This document shows, one piece after another, positions 30,256 through 38,849 of a stretch of 64,000 nucleotides of DNA (positions are counted from its first letter, which is position 1; the number at the start of each line of letters is the position of its first letter). The notes under the pieces are model-generated. The model was not told where the DNA came from, ran no database searches, and saw only the letters and a list, made by a program, of their open reading frames with translations. This stretch comes from Sphingomonas mucosissima. GTDB taxonomy: Bacteria; Pseudomonadota; Alphaproteobacteria; Sphingomonadales; Sphingomonadaceae. The translations under genes were made by a program, and so were the position numbers. The DNA lies in contig NZ_NBBJ01000001.1 in the NCBI RefSeq assembly GCF_002197665.1, forward strand, positions 62,001 through 126,000. The letters are read 5' to 3'.

Positions 30256-30395
30256 AAGCGCGCGTCCCCGCGGTAAACCTTTGCGCCAGAGCGGCGCTTA
30301 CAAAACGCTGTGCGCAGCAATAGTTTCGTGCTCCCGCCGCGCGACCCGCCGGCGCCCGCGCGCCGGAGCGCCGCACGAGAGAGCCGAAACCTCCC

Positions 30396-31016
30396 TCACA
30401 CATGCGCGAAAATATCGGCCTCCGGCCAGCCGGCCAGATCCAGTTCGGCACGGTGCGGCAGAAAGTCGAAGCACGCCTGAGCAAGCGCCGTCCGTCCCTC
30501 ACGCGCCAGCCGGCGATCAAGCTCCTCCCGGAGGCGATGCAGATATCGAACGTCGGACGCCGCATATTCGCGCTGCGCCTCGCTGAGTTCCGGCCCGCCC
30601 CAATCGGAAGATTGCTGCTGCTTAGAGATATCCTGGCCCAGCAACTCCCGCACCAGCTCCTTCAGCCCGTGCCGGTCGGTATAGGTGCGCACCAGGCGTG
30701 ACGCGATCTTGGTGCAATAAACAGGCGCCGCGACGATGCCCATGTAATGACGGATTGCGGCGATATCGAAGCGGCCGAAATGATAAAGCTTCAACCGTGC
30801 AGGGTCGGCCAGCGCGGCCCGCAGGTTGGGCGCTGCATAGCTGGAGCCGGGATTGAAGCGGACGAGGTGTTCGTCGCCAAGCCCGTCCGAAATCTGCACC
30901 AGGCAAAGCCGGTCGCGCGGGGTGATCAGGCCCATGGTCTCGGTGTCCACCGCCAGCGGTGCACCCGGCGCGAACACATCACCGGGGAGATCTTCTTCGT
31001 GAAAATAAACGCTCAT
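30396..31016 (-). CDS. rnd: Ribonuclease D-like 3'-5' exonuclease
   Basis: The 206-residue protein is the DEDDy exonuclease domain alone: AVDTETMGLITPRDRLCLVQI with the first acidic pair, HFGRFDIAAIRHY with the second, and the Exo III site REYAASDVRYLH with the tyrosine. The HRDC domains of E. coli RNase D are missing, as in the short alphaproteobacterial form. It trims 3' ends of tRNA and other RNA. ATG at 31016 is preferred over the longer frame. It is first in the lpt-rpoN run. Confidence 0.88.
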   Translation of the reverse strand: MSVYFHEEDLPGDVFAPGAPLAVDTETMGLITPRDRLCLVQISDGLGDEHLVRFNPGSSYAAPNLRAALADPARLKLYHFGRFDIAAIRHYMGIVAAPVYCTKIASRLVRTYTDRHGLKELVRELLGQDISKQQQSSDWGGPELSEAQREYAASDVRYLHRLREELDRRLAREGRTALAQACFDFLPHRAELDLAGWPEADIFAHV

Positions 31017-31299
31017 GATCACGCCGTAGCGCGCGCGTGCTCCGGGCTCAACAACCGGCGAAGAAGCGCGGCTGTGATGAACTTTTGCGCGATAAGCTGT
31101 GCTTTCAACGCGACAGTTACGCAATGATCGGTCCGCGATACTTGCTTTTGGCGACGAATCTGTTCGCAGGCGGCGCGTTGTTGCGCTATGGCGTGTCCAG
31201 TGGCGCATCAGCTTCCGCGTCACGAAGCCCTGCGTCGGCCGTCCATCGCGTGGGTCTTGAAACTGATTTGCGGGCGGAGCGGGAAGACGAACAGGGTTT

Positions 31300-32145
31300 A
31301 TGGGTTACGAAAAAGGTGGCCGCGGCAATCGTGGCGGACGCGGGCGCGACAAGCGTGACGGCTTTGGTGGCGACGACTTCGGCGGCGGCGGCGGCGGTGA
31401 TTTCGGCGGCGGCGGCTTCGGCGGTGGTGGCTTCGGCGGTGGTGATCGCGGCGGCTTCGGTGGCGGCGGATTCCGCAGCGGCGGTGGCGGCTTCGGCGGT
31501 GGCGGCGGCTTCGGCGGCGGCGGCGGCGGTGGTGGTTTCCGCGGCGGCGGCGGCGGCGGTGGTGGCTTCGGCGGTGGAAATCGCATGCCCCCACAAGTCG
31601 TTGGCGAAGGCACCGGCGTTGTAAAGTTCTTCAATGGCCAAAAGGGCTTCGGCTTCATCGTTCGCGATGACGGCGGCGAGGACGTGTTTGTGCACATCTC
31701 GGCCGTGGAGCAGGCGGGCCTCTCGGGTCTGGCAGAAGGCCAGCCGCTCGGCTTCACCCTGGTTGATCGCGGCGGCCGCATCTCGGCGACCGAGCTGAAG
31801 ATCGACGGCGAGCCGATGGAAGTGACCGATCGTGCTCCGCCGCCGCGCGAAGGCGGCTTTGGCGGTGATCGCGGTCCGCGCGGCGCAGGTGCCGGCGCTG
31901 GTGCAGGCGGGACTCAGCGTCAGCTGACCGGCGAGAAGGCAACCGGGACGGTTAAGTTCTTCAACGCAATGAAGGGCTTCGGCTTCATTCAGCGCGACGA
32001 TGGTCAGCCTGACGCGTTTGTTCACATCTCGGCCGTTGAGCGTGCCGGCATGTCGAGCCTCAATGAAGGCGACCGTCTGTCCTTCGAGATCGAGGTCGAT
32101 CGCCGTGGCAAGTACGCGGCAGTGAACCTGTCTTCGTCCAGCTGA
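31300..32145 (+). CDS. Double cold-shock-domain protein with glycine-rich N-terminal region
   Basis: The 281-residue protein has a low-complexity head (residues about 1-95) of RGG, GGGF and FGGG repeats, then two cold-shock domains: GTGVVKFFNGQKGFGFI near 103-119 and GTVKFFNAMKGFGFIQRDDG near 215. Each has the RNP1-like KGFGFI and a FVHISAVE (RNP2-like) motif. Between them is a second short Gly/Ala linker. The protein should bind single-stranded RNA or DNA. The disordered RGG/FGG head is of the kind that drives RNA binding and phase separation in eukaryotic proteins; for this protein that is inference. Confidence 0.92.
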   Translation: MGYEKGGRGNRGGRGRDKRDGFGGDDFGGGGGGDFGGGGFGGGGFGGGDRGGFGGGGFRSGGGGFGGGGGFGGGGGGGGFRGGGGGGGGFGGGNRMPPQVVGEGTGVVKFFNGQKGFGFIVRDDGGEDVFVHISAVEQAGLSGLAEGQPLGFTLVDRGGRISATELKIDGEPMEVTDRAPPPREGGFGGDRGPRGAGAGAGAGGTQRQLTGEKATGTVKFFNAMKGFGFIQRDDGQPDAFVHISAVERAGMSSLNEGDRLSFEIEVDRRGKYAAVNLSSSS

Positions 32146-32175
32146 TTACCCCCGCTTCGTAAATAGGAGAGGGAA

Positions 32176-32202
32176 GGGCCGTCCGGGGCAACCGGGCGGC
32201 CC
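32176..32202 (+). terminator. Rho-independent-like terminator after the cold-shock gene
   Basis: GGGCCGTCCGG (32176-32186) pairs with CCGGGCGGCCC (32192-32202) around GGCAA, followed by a T-rich ATTTCGTTT. It lies 30 bases after the stop of the double CSD gene. Confidence 0.8.
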
Positions 32203-32454
32203 ATTTCGTTTGTCACGACCGCACGCGGCGCAAGAGACGTGGCTCTGCGTTTGCCCTGACGTTTCGCAGGGGGCCGCAAAGTCCGCGGCTGTAAGCGCTG
32301 GCGCCCCGCCATGACGGGCTCGCCATCCTCTGGAGAACGCGAGGACCGCTGGTCGGGCCGATCACCGTCTTCGGCAGAGCATTCCAAAACGCCTCCGTTA
32401 CTGGCAAGGACCGGCTCGCCCCCGTCGGGCGCAACCCACTCGAAAGGCAAACCC

Positions 32455-34272
32455 TTGCGCGTCCTCCTTCCGCTGCTTCTGTCTGCCGCCGTTCCCGCGC
32501 TTGCCACCGCCCAGGCGCTCGCCGCGGCGCCCCGTGGCGCAGTTCCCGCCGGCGATGCCGCGGCGGAGGGCGCCAAGCTGCGCCAGATCTTCGATGGCAG
32601 CGACGAAGCAAGGCTGCGTCGGAACCCGGTGGAGGCGATTTTTCGCGGCGATCTCCGCTATGCCGATCGCCTGGGCGATTACCTGACGCCCGCTTATGAG
32701 AAGGCCGAGCAGCAAGCGCTGGTGGACGATCTTAAAGCGCTGACGCGCGTGGATCGTGCCCGCCTCTCGCCCGTCGGCCGGATTGCTTACGATGTGTTCA
32801 AATCGGATCGCGAGCGCGATCTTCGGGGCTATGCCCCGGCGCTGCTGCGGATCAGCGAGGTTTTGCCGATCAACCACTTCGGCGGGTTGCAGACCTTCTA
32901 CCCCGAATTTGCCTCCAGCCAGGGCGCGGCACCGTTCAAGACGGTGCTCGACTATGACAACAATCTGAAGCGCAACATCCAATACGCTGCGGTCGTCGAT
33001 CGAATGATCGCCCGCGCCCGGACCGGCATGAAGCGCGGCATCATGCCGCCGAAACTGGTGGTGCAGAACGTCATCGGGCAACTCGATCACATCCTGGCCG
33101 GCGCACCGGAAGCATCATTGTTCTACGAGCCCGTCACGAAGTTTCCCGATGCGGTTGGTGCGGCGGACCGGACGCGCTTGACCAAGGCCTATGCGCAGCA
33201 GGTACGCGAGGTGCTGAACCCGGCACATCGGCGCCTGCGTGACTTCCTCCAGAACGAGTATTTGCCGCGCGCGCGCGATACGGTGGGGCTGTCGGCCGTT
33301 CCGGGCGGCGGCGCTTGGTACGAGTATCTCATCGAGAACAGCACTACCCTGCCGCTAAAGGCCGACGCCGTGCATCAGCTCGGCCTGTCCGAGGTGGCGC
33401 GCATCTTGGCCGAGATGGAGGCGCAGAAGACGCGCGCCGGGTTCACTGGCACGTTGCCCGCCTTCTTCAAGCACCTGCGCACCGATCCACGCTTTCAGCC
33501 CAAGTCTGCCGAGGAGATTGCGGCGGGCTATGCCGCGATCGGCAAGAAGGTGGATGCGCGCGTACGCGAGCAGTTCAGCCTGATCCCCAAGACGCCGCTG
33601 GAGATCCGGCCGGTCCCCGCCTTCCGGGAGAAGACTGCGGCTGCCGGCTCGTATCAATCGGGCACACCCGATGGCTCGCGTCCGGGCGTGTTCTATTACA
33701 ACACCTATGACCTTCCGAACCGGTATCTCTGGGGGATGGAGACGCTGTATCTCCACGAAGCGGTGCCGGGGCATCACTTCCAGATCAGCCTGGCGCAGGA
33801 AAATGCCAGCTTGCCCGCCTTTATGCGCTTCGGCGGGAATACCGCCTTTGCCGAGGGTTGGGGGCTGTACGCCGAGACGCTGTATCCCGAGCTGGGCGTC
33901 GAGACGGATCCTTATCAGCGCATGGGCGGCCTGAATGACGAGATGCTGCGCGCGATGCGGCTGGTGGTCGACACCGGCATCCACGCCAAGGGCTGGAGCC
34001 GTGATCAGGCCATTCGCTACATGCTCGACAATTCGCCGATGCCGGAAACGGACGCCGTGGCGGAGGTGGAGCGCTACATCGCGATCCCCGGGCAGGCGCT
34101 TGCGTACAAGATCGGGCAGCTCACCATTCTCCGGCTGAAGGCAGAGGCGAAGCGCACGCTCGGCAGCCGCTTCGATCCGCGCTCCTTCCACGCCACCGTT
34201 CTCGATACGGGCGCGTTGCCGATGCCGGTGCTGGAGCAAAAGGTCGCGGATTGGATCGCCAGCCAGCGATAA
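32455..34272 (+). CDS. DUF885 family secreted metallopeptidase-like protein
   Basis: About 605 residues from a TTG start with a signal peptide (LRVLLPLLLSAAVPALATAQALA). The body matches DUF885: HFGGLQTFYPEFAS, a mid-chain PGGGAWYEYL, and the zinc-like motif YLHEAVPGHHFQI near 435, followed by AEGWGLYAETL. The family resembles M32/M3-type gluzincins, and the HExxxH-like spacing supports metal binding, but activity is not established. TTG at 32455 is chosen because AAAGG stands about eight bases before it and the signal peptide begins there; the open frame goes back to 32311. Confidence 0.85.
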   Translation: MRVLLPLLLSAAVPALATAQALAAAPRGAVPAGDAAAEGAKLRQIFDGSDEARLRRNPVEAIFRGDLRYADRLGDYLTPAYEKAEQQALVDDLKALTRVDRARLSPVGRIAYDVFKSDRERDLRGYAPALLRISEVLPINHFGGLQTFYPEFASSQGAAPFKTVLDYDNNLKRNIQYAAVVDRMIARARTGMKRGIMPPKLVVQNVIGQLDHILAGAPEASLFYEPVTKFPDAVGAADRTRLTKAYAQQVREVLNPAHRRLRDFLQNEYLPRARDTVGLSAVPGGGAWYEYLIENSTTLPLKADAVHQLGLSEVARILAEMEAQKTRAGFTGTLPAFFKHLRTDPRFQPKSAEEIAAGYAAIGKKVDARVREQFSLIPKTPLEIRPVPAFREKTAAAGSYQSGTPDGSRPGVFYYNTYDLPNRYLWGMETLYLHEAVPGHHFQISLAQENASLPAFMRFGGNTAFAEGWGLYAETLYPELGVETDPYQRMGGLNDEMLRAMRLVVDTGIHAKGWSRDQAIRYMLDNSPMPETDAVAEVERYIAIPGQALAYKIGQLTILRLKAEAKRTLGSRFDPRSFHATVLDTGALPMPVLEQKVADWIASQR

Positions 34273-34278
34273 GCCGCG

Positions 34279-34974
34279 ATGTTTCCGCTCTTTCGCGCGA
34301 TCCTTGCGGGCGCAACCTTGCGTGATCGTCTGGTCGCGAGCGCTGGCGGGGTGGCGGGCATCGGCATCACGGCGGCGGCGAGCTTTCTCCTGCTGAAGAC
34401 CGCCGCGCCGCTGCCGATGATCGTGGCACCGATGGGGGCTTCCGCAGTGCTCATCTTCGCGGTGCCTGCCAGCCCGCTGGCACAGCCGTGGCCCGTGATC
34501 GGCGGCAACATCATTTCCGCCCTGGTCGGCATCACCGTTGCGCGGCTCGTGCCGGACGTGGCGCTAGCCGCCGGGGTGGCCGTCGGCGCTGCAATCCTGG
34601 TCATGTCGCTGCTGCGCTGCCTGCATCCGCCTGGCGGCGCAGCGGCGCTCACCGCCGTGATCGGCGGGGCCGAGATCGCGTCCGCGGGCTATATGTTCGC
34701 CTTGGTCCCGGTCGGCATCAACGCCATCCTGCTCGCGATGGCCGGGCTGCTGTTTCACCGCTTCTCTGGTCATTCCTATCCGCATCGCGCCGACGCGCTG
34801 CCCAAGCAGGCCGATCGTGTGCCGGAGCCCCATCCCGAGGACCTCGATCGTGCGCTTGCCGATTTGGGCGAGACATTCGACATCAGCCGCGAAGATCTGG
34901 CGCTGCTTGTCGCCCGGGTTTCGCACCATGCGAAAGTCCGGGCGGGTCGACGAGGGCGAGTCGGCGCGAAGTAG
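34279..34974 (+). CDS. HPP family membrane protein
   Basis: The 231-residue protein has four hydrophobic spans in residues 15-155 and the name-giving HPP motif in LRCLHPPGGAAALTAVIGG near 114-132. HPP proteins are membrane proteins linked to nitrite transport in plants and cyanobacteria; in proteobacteria the role is unclear. The last 70 residues form a cytosolic acidic tail. It starts six bases after the DUF885 gene and is the last chromosomal gene before the integrated element. Confidence 0.85.
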   Translation: MFPLFRAILAGATLRDRLVASAGGVAGIGITAAASFLLLKTAAPLPMIVAPMGASAVLIFAVPASPLAQPWPVIGGNIISALVGITVARLVPDVALAAGVAVGAAILVMSLLRCLHPPGGAAALTAVIGGAEIASAGYMFALVPVGINAILLAMAGLLFHRFSGHSYPHRADALPKQADRVPEPHPEDLDRALADLGETFDISREDLALLVARVSHHAKVRAGRRGRVGAK

Positions 34975-35246
34975 GCACACGACGCTGCGTTCAACAGCGC
35001 GTGTGTTTACATTGCATCCGCCCGAGCATGTGAGCGTGCCACAATCTGGAGGCGCCCGCTTCTAATTGCCCCATCACAGGCCAACCGCCTGATCGGAAGC
35101 AGGCGCTGGGACATGTGTCGCAGCATCTTCCCTCTAAGTTATGCTACGACCTGGGCGATTTCCGGCCGGTCGAAGCTTCGGGCAGCATTCAAACAACCAA
35201 CGGCCAAGGTTCATTTGGCAAAAGGCGGGGACGGTTGGTAGAGGAA
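34975..35246. other. Left chromosomal flank of the element, no gene seen
   Basis: No frame here has coding character. One plus-strand ORF (35115-35315) crosses the attachment repeat and has no family features, so it is not called. Confidence 0.5.
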
Positions 35247-35265
35247 GGTGGTGCCGCTTACAGGA
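35247..35265. repeat. attL: 19-bp direct repeat of the tRNA-Thr 3' end
   Basis: GGTGGTGCCGCTTACAGGA is identical to 55200-55218. Read on the minus strand it gives the last bases of the T arm, the acceptor stem and the encoded CCA. The match stops on both sides after one further base comparison, which defines the crossover core. Confidence 0.9.
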
Positions 35266-35475
35266 GGCTTCCCCCACCGACTAAGAACCACGCATTTCTG
35301 CCGTTTTCCGTCTAGCCCACGCTCGGCGCTGTCCTGCCATATTGTACCTCACGACTGCGTGACGCAAGCCCAATGAGGGGCTCCTATCTCAGAGATCGGC
35401 ACATGTACGGGACAGTGCTTGATTTTGGGCCAATCCACGGCACGTTGAGAGCCGACGACGCAACAGGGATGATCG
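35266..35475. other. Leader region before the TIR gene
   Basis: About 210 bases without a credible gene. AGGG stands eight bases before the ATG at 35476. No clear promoter was identified. Confidence 0.4.
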
Positions 35476-36474
35476 ATGGCGCACGTATTTATCTCCTACG
35501 TTATGCAGAACGCGAAGTTAGCATCGTGGATCGCTCACCAACTCCGAGCGAACGGACTTGACCCGTGGTTTTCCAAAGACCCTGGGCGCATCGTGCCAGG
35601 TGACGAGTGGAAGCGGGTGCTTCGCGAAGCCATCCAGGAGGGCGGGTACTATTTGCCAATTTTCACCCGTGAATGGGCCGAACGCGGTCGCAGTGTTGCC
35701 AATCAGGAATTGATGCTTGCGGCCGAGGAAGCCAGGATGCGGCCGCCTGGTCGTCGCTGGATCGTGCCCGTTAAGGCCGACAACGAACCGCTACCTGACA
35801 TCGAGATTGGCGGAGGCAGACAGCTCAGCGACATCCAATATGCCGACATCCCGCAATTCGGCTGGGAGCGCGGCCTCGGGGTTCTTCTGAAAGCGATGGG
35901 CGTCGAAAACCCGATTATCGATAAGGGCGAGCCGATAGCGCCCGGTTTCGGCGGAAATGCACGGGTGATTGGAGGTTTTGTCACTTATCGCAATCTTAGT
36001 GTGCCCGTTCCGGAAATGGAGGGAACAAGCTTCACAGTAACGGGCGGATATATTGCCCGGTCCGATAAGGGCGCCCTTGTCGCCAACTTCAAACTCCGTG
36101 CGCCGTTTGAAGGGCTTCACGAGCTGAATGCGGACCTGGGACTGGATAGCATAGACGTCGCATCCGACGATCAGACTATATCGACTGATCCGGACCGTCC
36201 CACTACTTTCAGCTTCGTGGACGAAAAAGATCGGCGCGAAGCGGGTATGCCGCTATGGATGATGGGCGCTCAAGGACCAGTAACCACGGACGTGGATATA
36301 GACCAGGTTAGCGGTTACGAAGCCACCGGGTATCTAAATCAAGACGATCAAGTGGTGGGAACCTTTAACGGCTTCGTTGAGACGGATAGCGTCTTGGGGA
36401 AGCTGCGCGTGACATTCGACGGCGACTTCATGTTGCAGATTAAGGATACGGTTGCGCCGTTCGTAACACCGTAA
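35476..36474 (+). CDS. TIR-domain protein with beta-rich C-terminal domain (candidate defence effector)
   Basis: Residues 1-150 are a TIR domain: AHVFISYVMQNAKLASWIA (box 1), WFSKDPGRIVPGDEWKRVLREAI, YLPIFTREW, and RSVANQELMLAAEEA, whose glutamate matches the catalytic position of NAD-cleaving TIRs. Residues about 165-332 are a separate, beta-rich, acidic domain (VIGGFVTYRNLSVPVPEM, later GYEATGYLNQDDQVVGTFNGF) that I do not recognise. Bacterial TIR proteins often make or consume NAD-derived signals during phage attack. The place at the extreme left end of an integrated element, away from the phage genes, fits a defence cargo. A hairpin follows the stop. Confidence 0.8.
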   Translation: MAHVFISYVMQNAKLASWIAHQLRANGLDPWFSKDPGRIVPGDEWKRVLREAIQEGGYYLPIFTREWAERGRSVANQELMLAAEEARMRPPGRRWIVPVKADNEPLPDIEIGGGRQLSDIQYADIPQFGWERGLGVLLKAMGVENPIIDKGEPIAPGFGGNARVIGGFVTYRNLSVPVPEMEGTSFTVTGGYIARSDKGALVANFKLRAPFEGLHELNADLGLDSIDVASDDQTISTDPDRPTTFSFVDEKDRREAGMPLWMMGAQGPVTTDVDIDQVSGYEATGYLNQDDQVVGTFNGFVETDSVLGKLRVTFDGDFMLQIKDTVAPFVTP

Positions 36475-36489
36475 CCTAAGGGGGGGCAT

Positions 36490-36528
36490 GCGGGGCCGCT
36501 GGTAAACTGCGCGACTAGAAGGCCCCGC
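36490..36528 (+). terminator. Stem-loop after the TIR gene
   Basis: GCGGGGCC (36490-36497) pairs with GGCCCCGC (36521-36528) across a 23-base loop, starting 16 bases after the TIR stop. There is no T run. Likely a transcription end. Confidence 0.45.
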
Positions 36529-37167
36529 TATGTCAAACTCGACACGGTGCGGCCAGAAAGTCCCTCAAATCCGCCACTCCTGCCCCATAGTCCCACAACG
36601 CCCTTACAGCCCTCGAAGCCCCTCCCGCTACAGTCCGAGCCATAAGTTCGCTGGGGGCCTCTCTCCGCACTCCAGCATCGCCACTAGGTCCCTAGCGGCC
36701 TTCAGGATCAGCTCTTGTTGACCATCCTCCAAAGAGTGGAAGAGCTGTCCGAGGGCTCCCAGGCGCACCCGGCGTCCGCACGCGTCCCTTATGCTCCTCC
36801 TGGTCTAAGGCGCCTCGTCGTCGCTGACGGTGCGGTTCGGCCCGCAGAGCCCCTGCAAGACCCACCGGTACGCCGCTGCATGGGGCGGAGTGTTCAGGCT
36901 CTTAACGGCGGCTGCTGCCGCTCAGATTGCAATGACTGGTTGGAGGCGGCGCAACTTCAAGGGGGGACCTGTAGGTAGCGCCGCCTTCCGTTTGCAAGCC
37001 GGAGGCCATAGGCCCAAGGGAAAACGACCCGCGCAGGGACCTTACGTCTTCCCACTCGGGAAGCAAGGCTCGGCCCGCCCGAGGGGTTGCAGCGTTCGAC
37101 TTACTTATTTGATACTCGAAAGCACGAAGTTGCGGCACAAGAATGCCAAAGCGACGCTGTAGGCGCT
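36529..37167. other. Low-coding-density stretch with gene debris
   Basis: I see no full gene. On the minus strand 36628-36768 an in-frame GTG opens a 46-residue frame (VRLGALGQLFHSLEDGQQEL and on to ANLWLGL) with coding-like composition. The same frame upstream of a TAG reads VLQGLCGPNRTVSDDEAP. Together they look like a gene broken by a stop codon. The rest (36780-37160) contains several short inverted repeats and no supported ORF. Confidence 0.3.
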
Positions 37168-37626
37168 CTAAGCAAGCGACTGCAACAAACGGACCCGCTC
37201 AAGGTCCTTCGGGCGCCCAAAGCTCCTAAACAGCTCCAGAAGCTCCTTACGGCCCGGTACGAACACCTCCGCACCCTCTACCGTAAGGCCCTCACGCGTC
37301 CTGAGCGCCACAGGCGCCCAACGCCCCTCAGCGCCGCAGACGTGAAAGCCCGCCATGAACTCGACCGGCAACTCATTGTCCCGCCACGTTCCGAAGACCT
37401 CGGACCGGAAGAGGTGGCTCCCCTCGCCTCTGGCAGGCTCAACGCCGATCGTCGGGAGGACGCGATGAGCATCTGGCACGCTGAGCAGCACGTCGACGTC
37501 CGCAACGTCAATCGGCGTGGCACCATGCAGGGTCGCCGCAGTACTCCCGATGATCCACCAGGGCTCTTGGGCGGACTGCATGGCCTTAGCGACCGCTGAG
37601 AGGGTGTCCCGGAGCACTGGCGCCAT
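37168..37626 (-). CDS. Nucleotidyltransferase-like protein (MNT/AbiEii-like fold)
   Basis: A 152-residue protein with the polymerase-beta-type start WWIIGSTAATLHGATPIDVADVDVLLS. This contains the Gly-Ser pair and the metal-binding D-x-D (VDVLL) of minimal nucleotidyltransferases. The C-terminal ELLELFRSFGRPKDLERVRLL is a shared tail of such proteins. Many small members act as toxins or antitoxins by AMPylating or tagging partners. A 68-residue ORF overlaps its start by about 40 bases, so a two-gene unit is possible. A partial second copy of the tail lies at 38477-38725. Confidence 0.65.
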   Translation of the reverse strand: MAPVLRDTLSAVAKAMQSAQEPWWIIGSTAATLHGATPIDVADVDVLLSVPDAHRVLPTIGVEPARGEGSHLFRSEVFGTWRDNELPVEFMAGFHVCGAEGRWAPVALRTREGLTVEGAEVFVPGRKELLELFRSFGRPKDLERVRLLQSLA

Positions 37627-37792
37627 AGTGACCGCTTGATACCCTCCACGTGCTCCAGCGGGCTAGTAGGTCTTCGAAACTTGCAAGTCTCCCCAGCTCC
37701 TTGAGGGGAAGCACACGCTCCAGGCTGGTCCCAAGTGCCTCAAGGTCCCGCCTGGTCAAAAGGGCAGCGGCCACGGCCCTTCGGTCTGCCAT
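37586..37792 (-). CDS. Small protein overlapping the nucleotidyltransferase gene
   Basis: About 68 residues from ATG 37792 (MADRRAVAAALLTRRDLEAL). The first 45 residues form a basic helical region with LGTSLERVLPLKELGRLASFEDLLARW. It overlaps the start of the nucleotidyltransferase by 41 bases in another frame, which suggests coupled expression. No clear ribosome site is seen before either ATG or the upstream TTG. No family recognised. It could be the partner of a toxin-antitoxin-like pair, but only gene order supports this. Confidence 0.4.
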   Translation of the reverse strand: MADRRAVAAALLTRRDLEALGTSLERVLPLKELGRLASFEDLLARWSTWRVSSGHYGASAPGHPLSGR

Positions 37793-37822
37793 GCCGCTGC
37801 GGCACAAGAAGGGCCAACAGCC

Positions 37823-38005
37823 TTACTCGAAACAGCAGTATCCGTGTTCCATGATGAGCCGAGATGCCTCAGCTTCGTCAGCGTTCTCCGTCCGGAGCAT
37901 TGAGGGCCTGAGAGCGCTCCATGGGCCCAGGTCCGCAGGAAGGCTGGCGCCCGCCTCGTCAGCCGTGAGCGCAAATAGGCCTTCGGCGTTGGTGTGCAGC
38001 CACAC
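37823..38005 (-). CDS. Small protein of unknown function
   Basis: A 60-residue acidic protein from a GTG start (VWLHTNAEGLFALTADEAG, ending EASRLIMEHGYCCFE). The spacing of charged and hydrophobic residues is protein-like. GGAAGGAGG lies 15 bases upstream, so translation could begin at an upstream CTG in the same frame instead. A 22-codon ORF (38010-38075, MAEHFSNANHPEGERDQEGG) ends just before it. No family is recognised. Confidence 0.45.
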   Translation of the reverse strand: MWLHTNAEGLFALTADEAGASLPADLGPWSALRPSMLRTENADEAEASRLIMEHGYCCFE

Positions 38006-38143
38006 AGTCAGCGCCAGCCTCCTTCCTGGTCCCTCTCCCCCTCTGGGTGGTTCGCATTAGAGAAGTGCTCCGCCATAGTGCGATGCTACCACACACCCCG
38101 TCTTAGCGAAACGCGCTGGCTGTCTTGAGCCCACGAACCGCAA

Positions 38144-38344
38144 CTAGTCTGTAGCCTGAACTCTGGGCGTTCTCTCCAGCCGTGCAGCGCGGCCGTTCTC
38201 CATTCGCTCAGCTTGTACCGCCATCACGTCCCATTTCGCCGCCGCCTGTTCGTACCGGTCACGGACATTGACGAGCGGGCTATCGCTATAAGCCAGCCTC
38301 AAGGCGGCCGCGCGTTGCCGGCATTCTGCTGAACTATCGGCCAT
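38144..38344 (-). CDS. Small helical protein, sphingomonad type
   Basis: About 66 residues starting MADSSAECRQRAAALRLAYS and continuing with NVRDRYEQAAAKWDVMAVQAERMEN. This is a single amphipathic helical pattern found in many short, uncharacterised alphaproteobacterial proteins (my recollection of the pattern, not a search). ATG 38344 is favoured over the upstream start at 38368 because AGGGAG stands seven bases before it. Function unknown. Confidence 0.6.
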   Translation of the reverse strand: MADSSAECRQRAAALRLAYSDSPLVNVRDRYEQAAAKWDVMAVQAERMENGRAARLERTPRVQATD

Positions 38345-38476
38345 GAAGGCTCCCTTCATGAACCTCAACGCGCCAGACGTTTCATCGGCGCCACGCTGGC
38401 ACCATCGGCTAATCGGCCTTCAAGACCGCCTGACCGCCTGACCGCAGAACCGCATAGGTCAACATGACTAGCAAGG

Positions 38477-38725
38477 TCACCGCCCAGGGCGGCATGTCCT
38501 CAGAGCGCCTCGAAGCCCCGCCAGGAGCAATCGGACTCGCGCAAGGTCCCTCGGGCGCCCAAAGCTCTCAAACAGCTCCAGCGCGTCATCGAGCAACATT
38601 GCGCCGAAGGAGCGGACGGTCCGGACGGCTGTAAGGTCGAGCTTCCGGGGGAAGTGGCGCCTTAGCGCTTCCGTAAGGGCCGCAGAATGGACCTCGCCGA
38701 GACGTCCTGCAAGCGGGCGTTCTAG
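38477..38725 (-). pseudogene. Fragment of a nucleotidyltransferase-tail paralogue
   Basis: A minus-strand frame ending at TGA 38477 reads ALELFESFGRPRDLARVRLL, nearly the same as the tail of the protein at 37168-37626. Upstream the frame stays open to about 38725 with coding-like residues (ALTEALRRHFPRKLDL) but has no start codon or ribosome site there. At DNA level 38542-38580 and 37200-37238 match in 36 of 39 bases. It is the leftover of a duplication. Confidence 0.55.
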
Positions 38726-38849
38726 GGGGGAGCAACGAAAAAGGGGCGGCGGCTACCGAAAGGGTTCGGTAAGGTTTTTCTGGCACCTGAGCGCGCGCTG
38801 GCATGCCTCGCATGTGCTTTGGCAACAACGGCGGATGGGAGTGAGGTAA

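Noticed and set aside
31186..32025. Alanine/threonine-rich minus-strand frame opposite the cold-shock gene
   Set aside because: It is the complement of the GGC-repeat region; the plus strand encodes two complete cold-shock domains.
35115..35315. 66-residue ORF crossing the left attachment site
   Set aside because: It exists only because the integration joined two sequences; no motif or conserved character.
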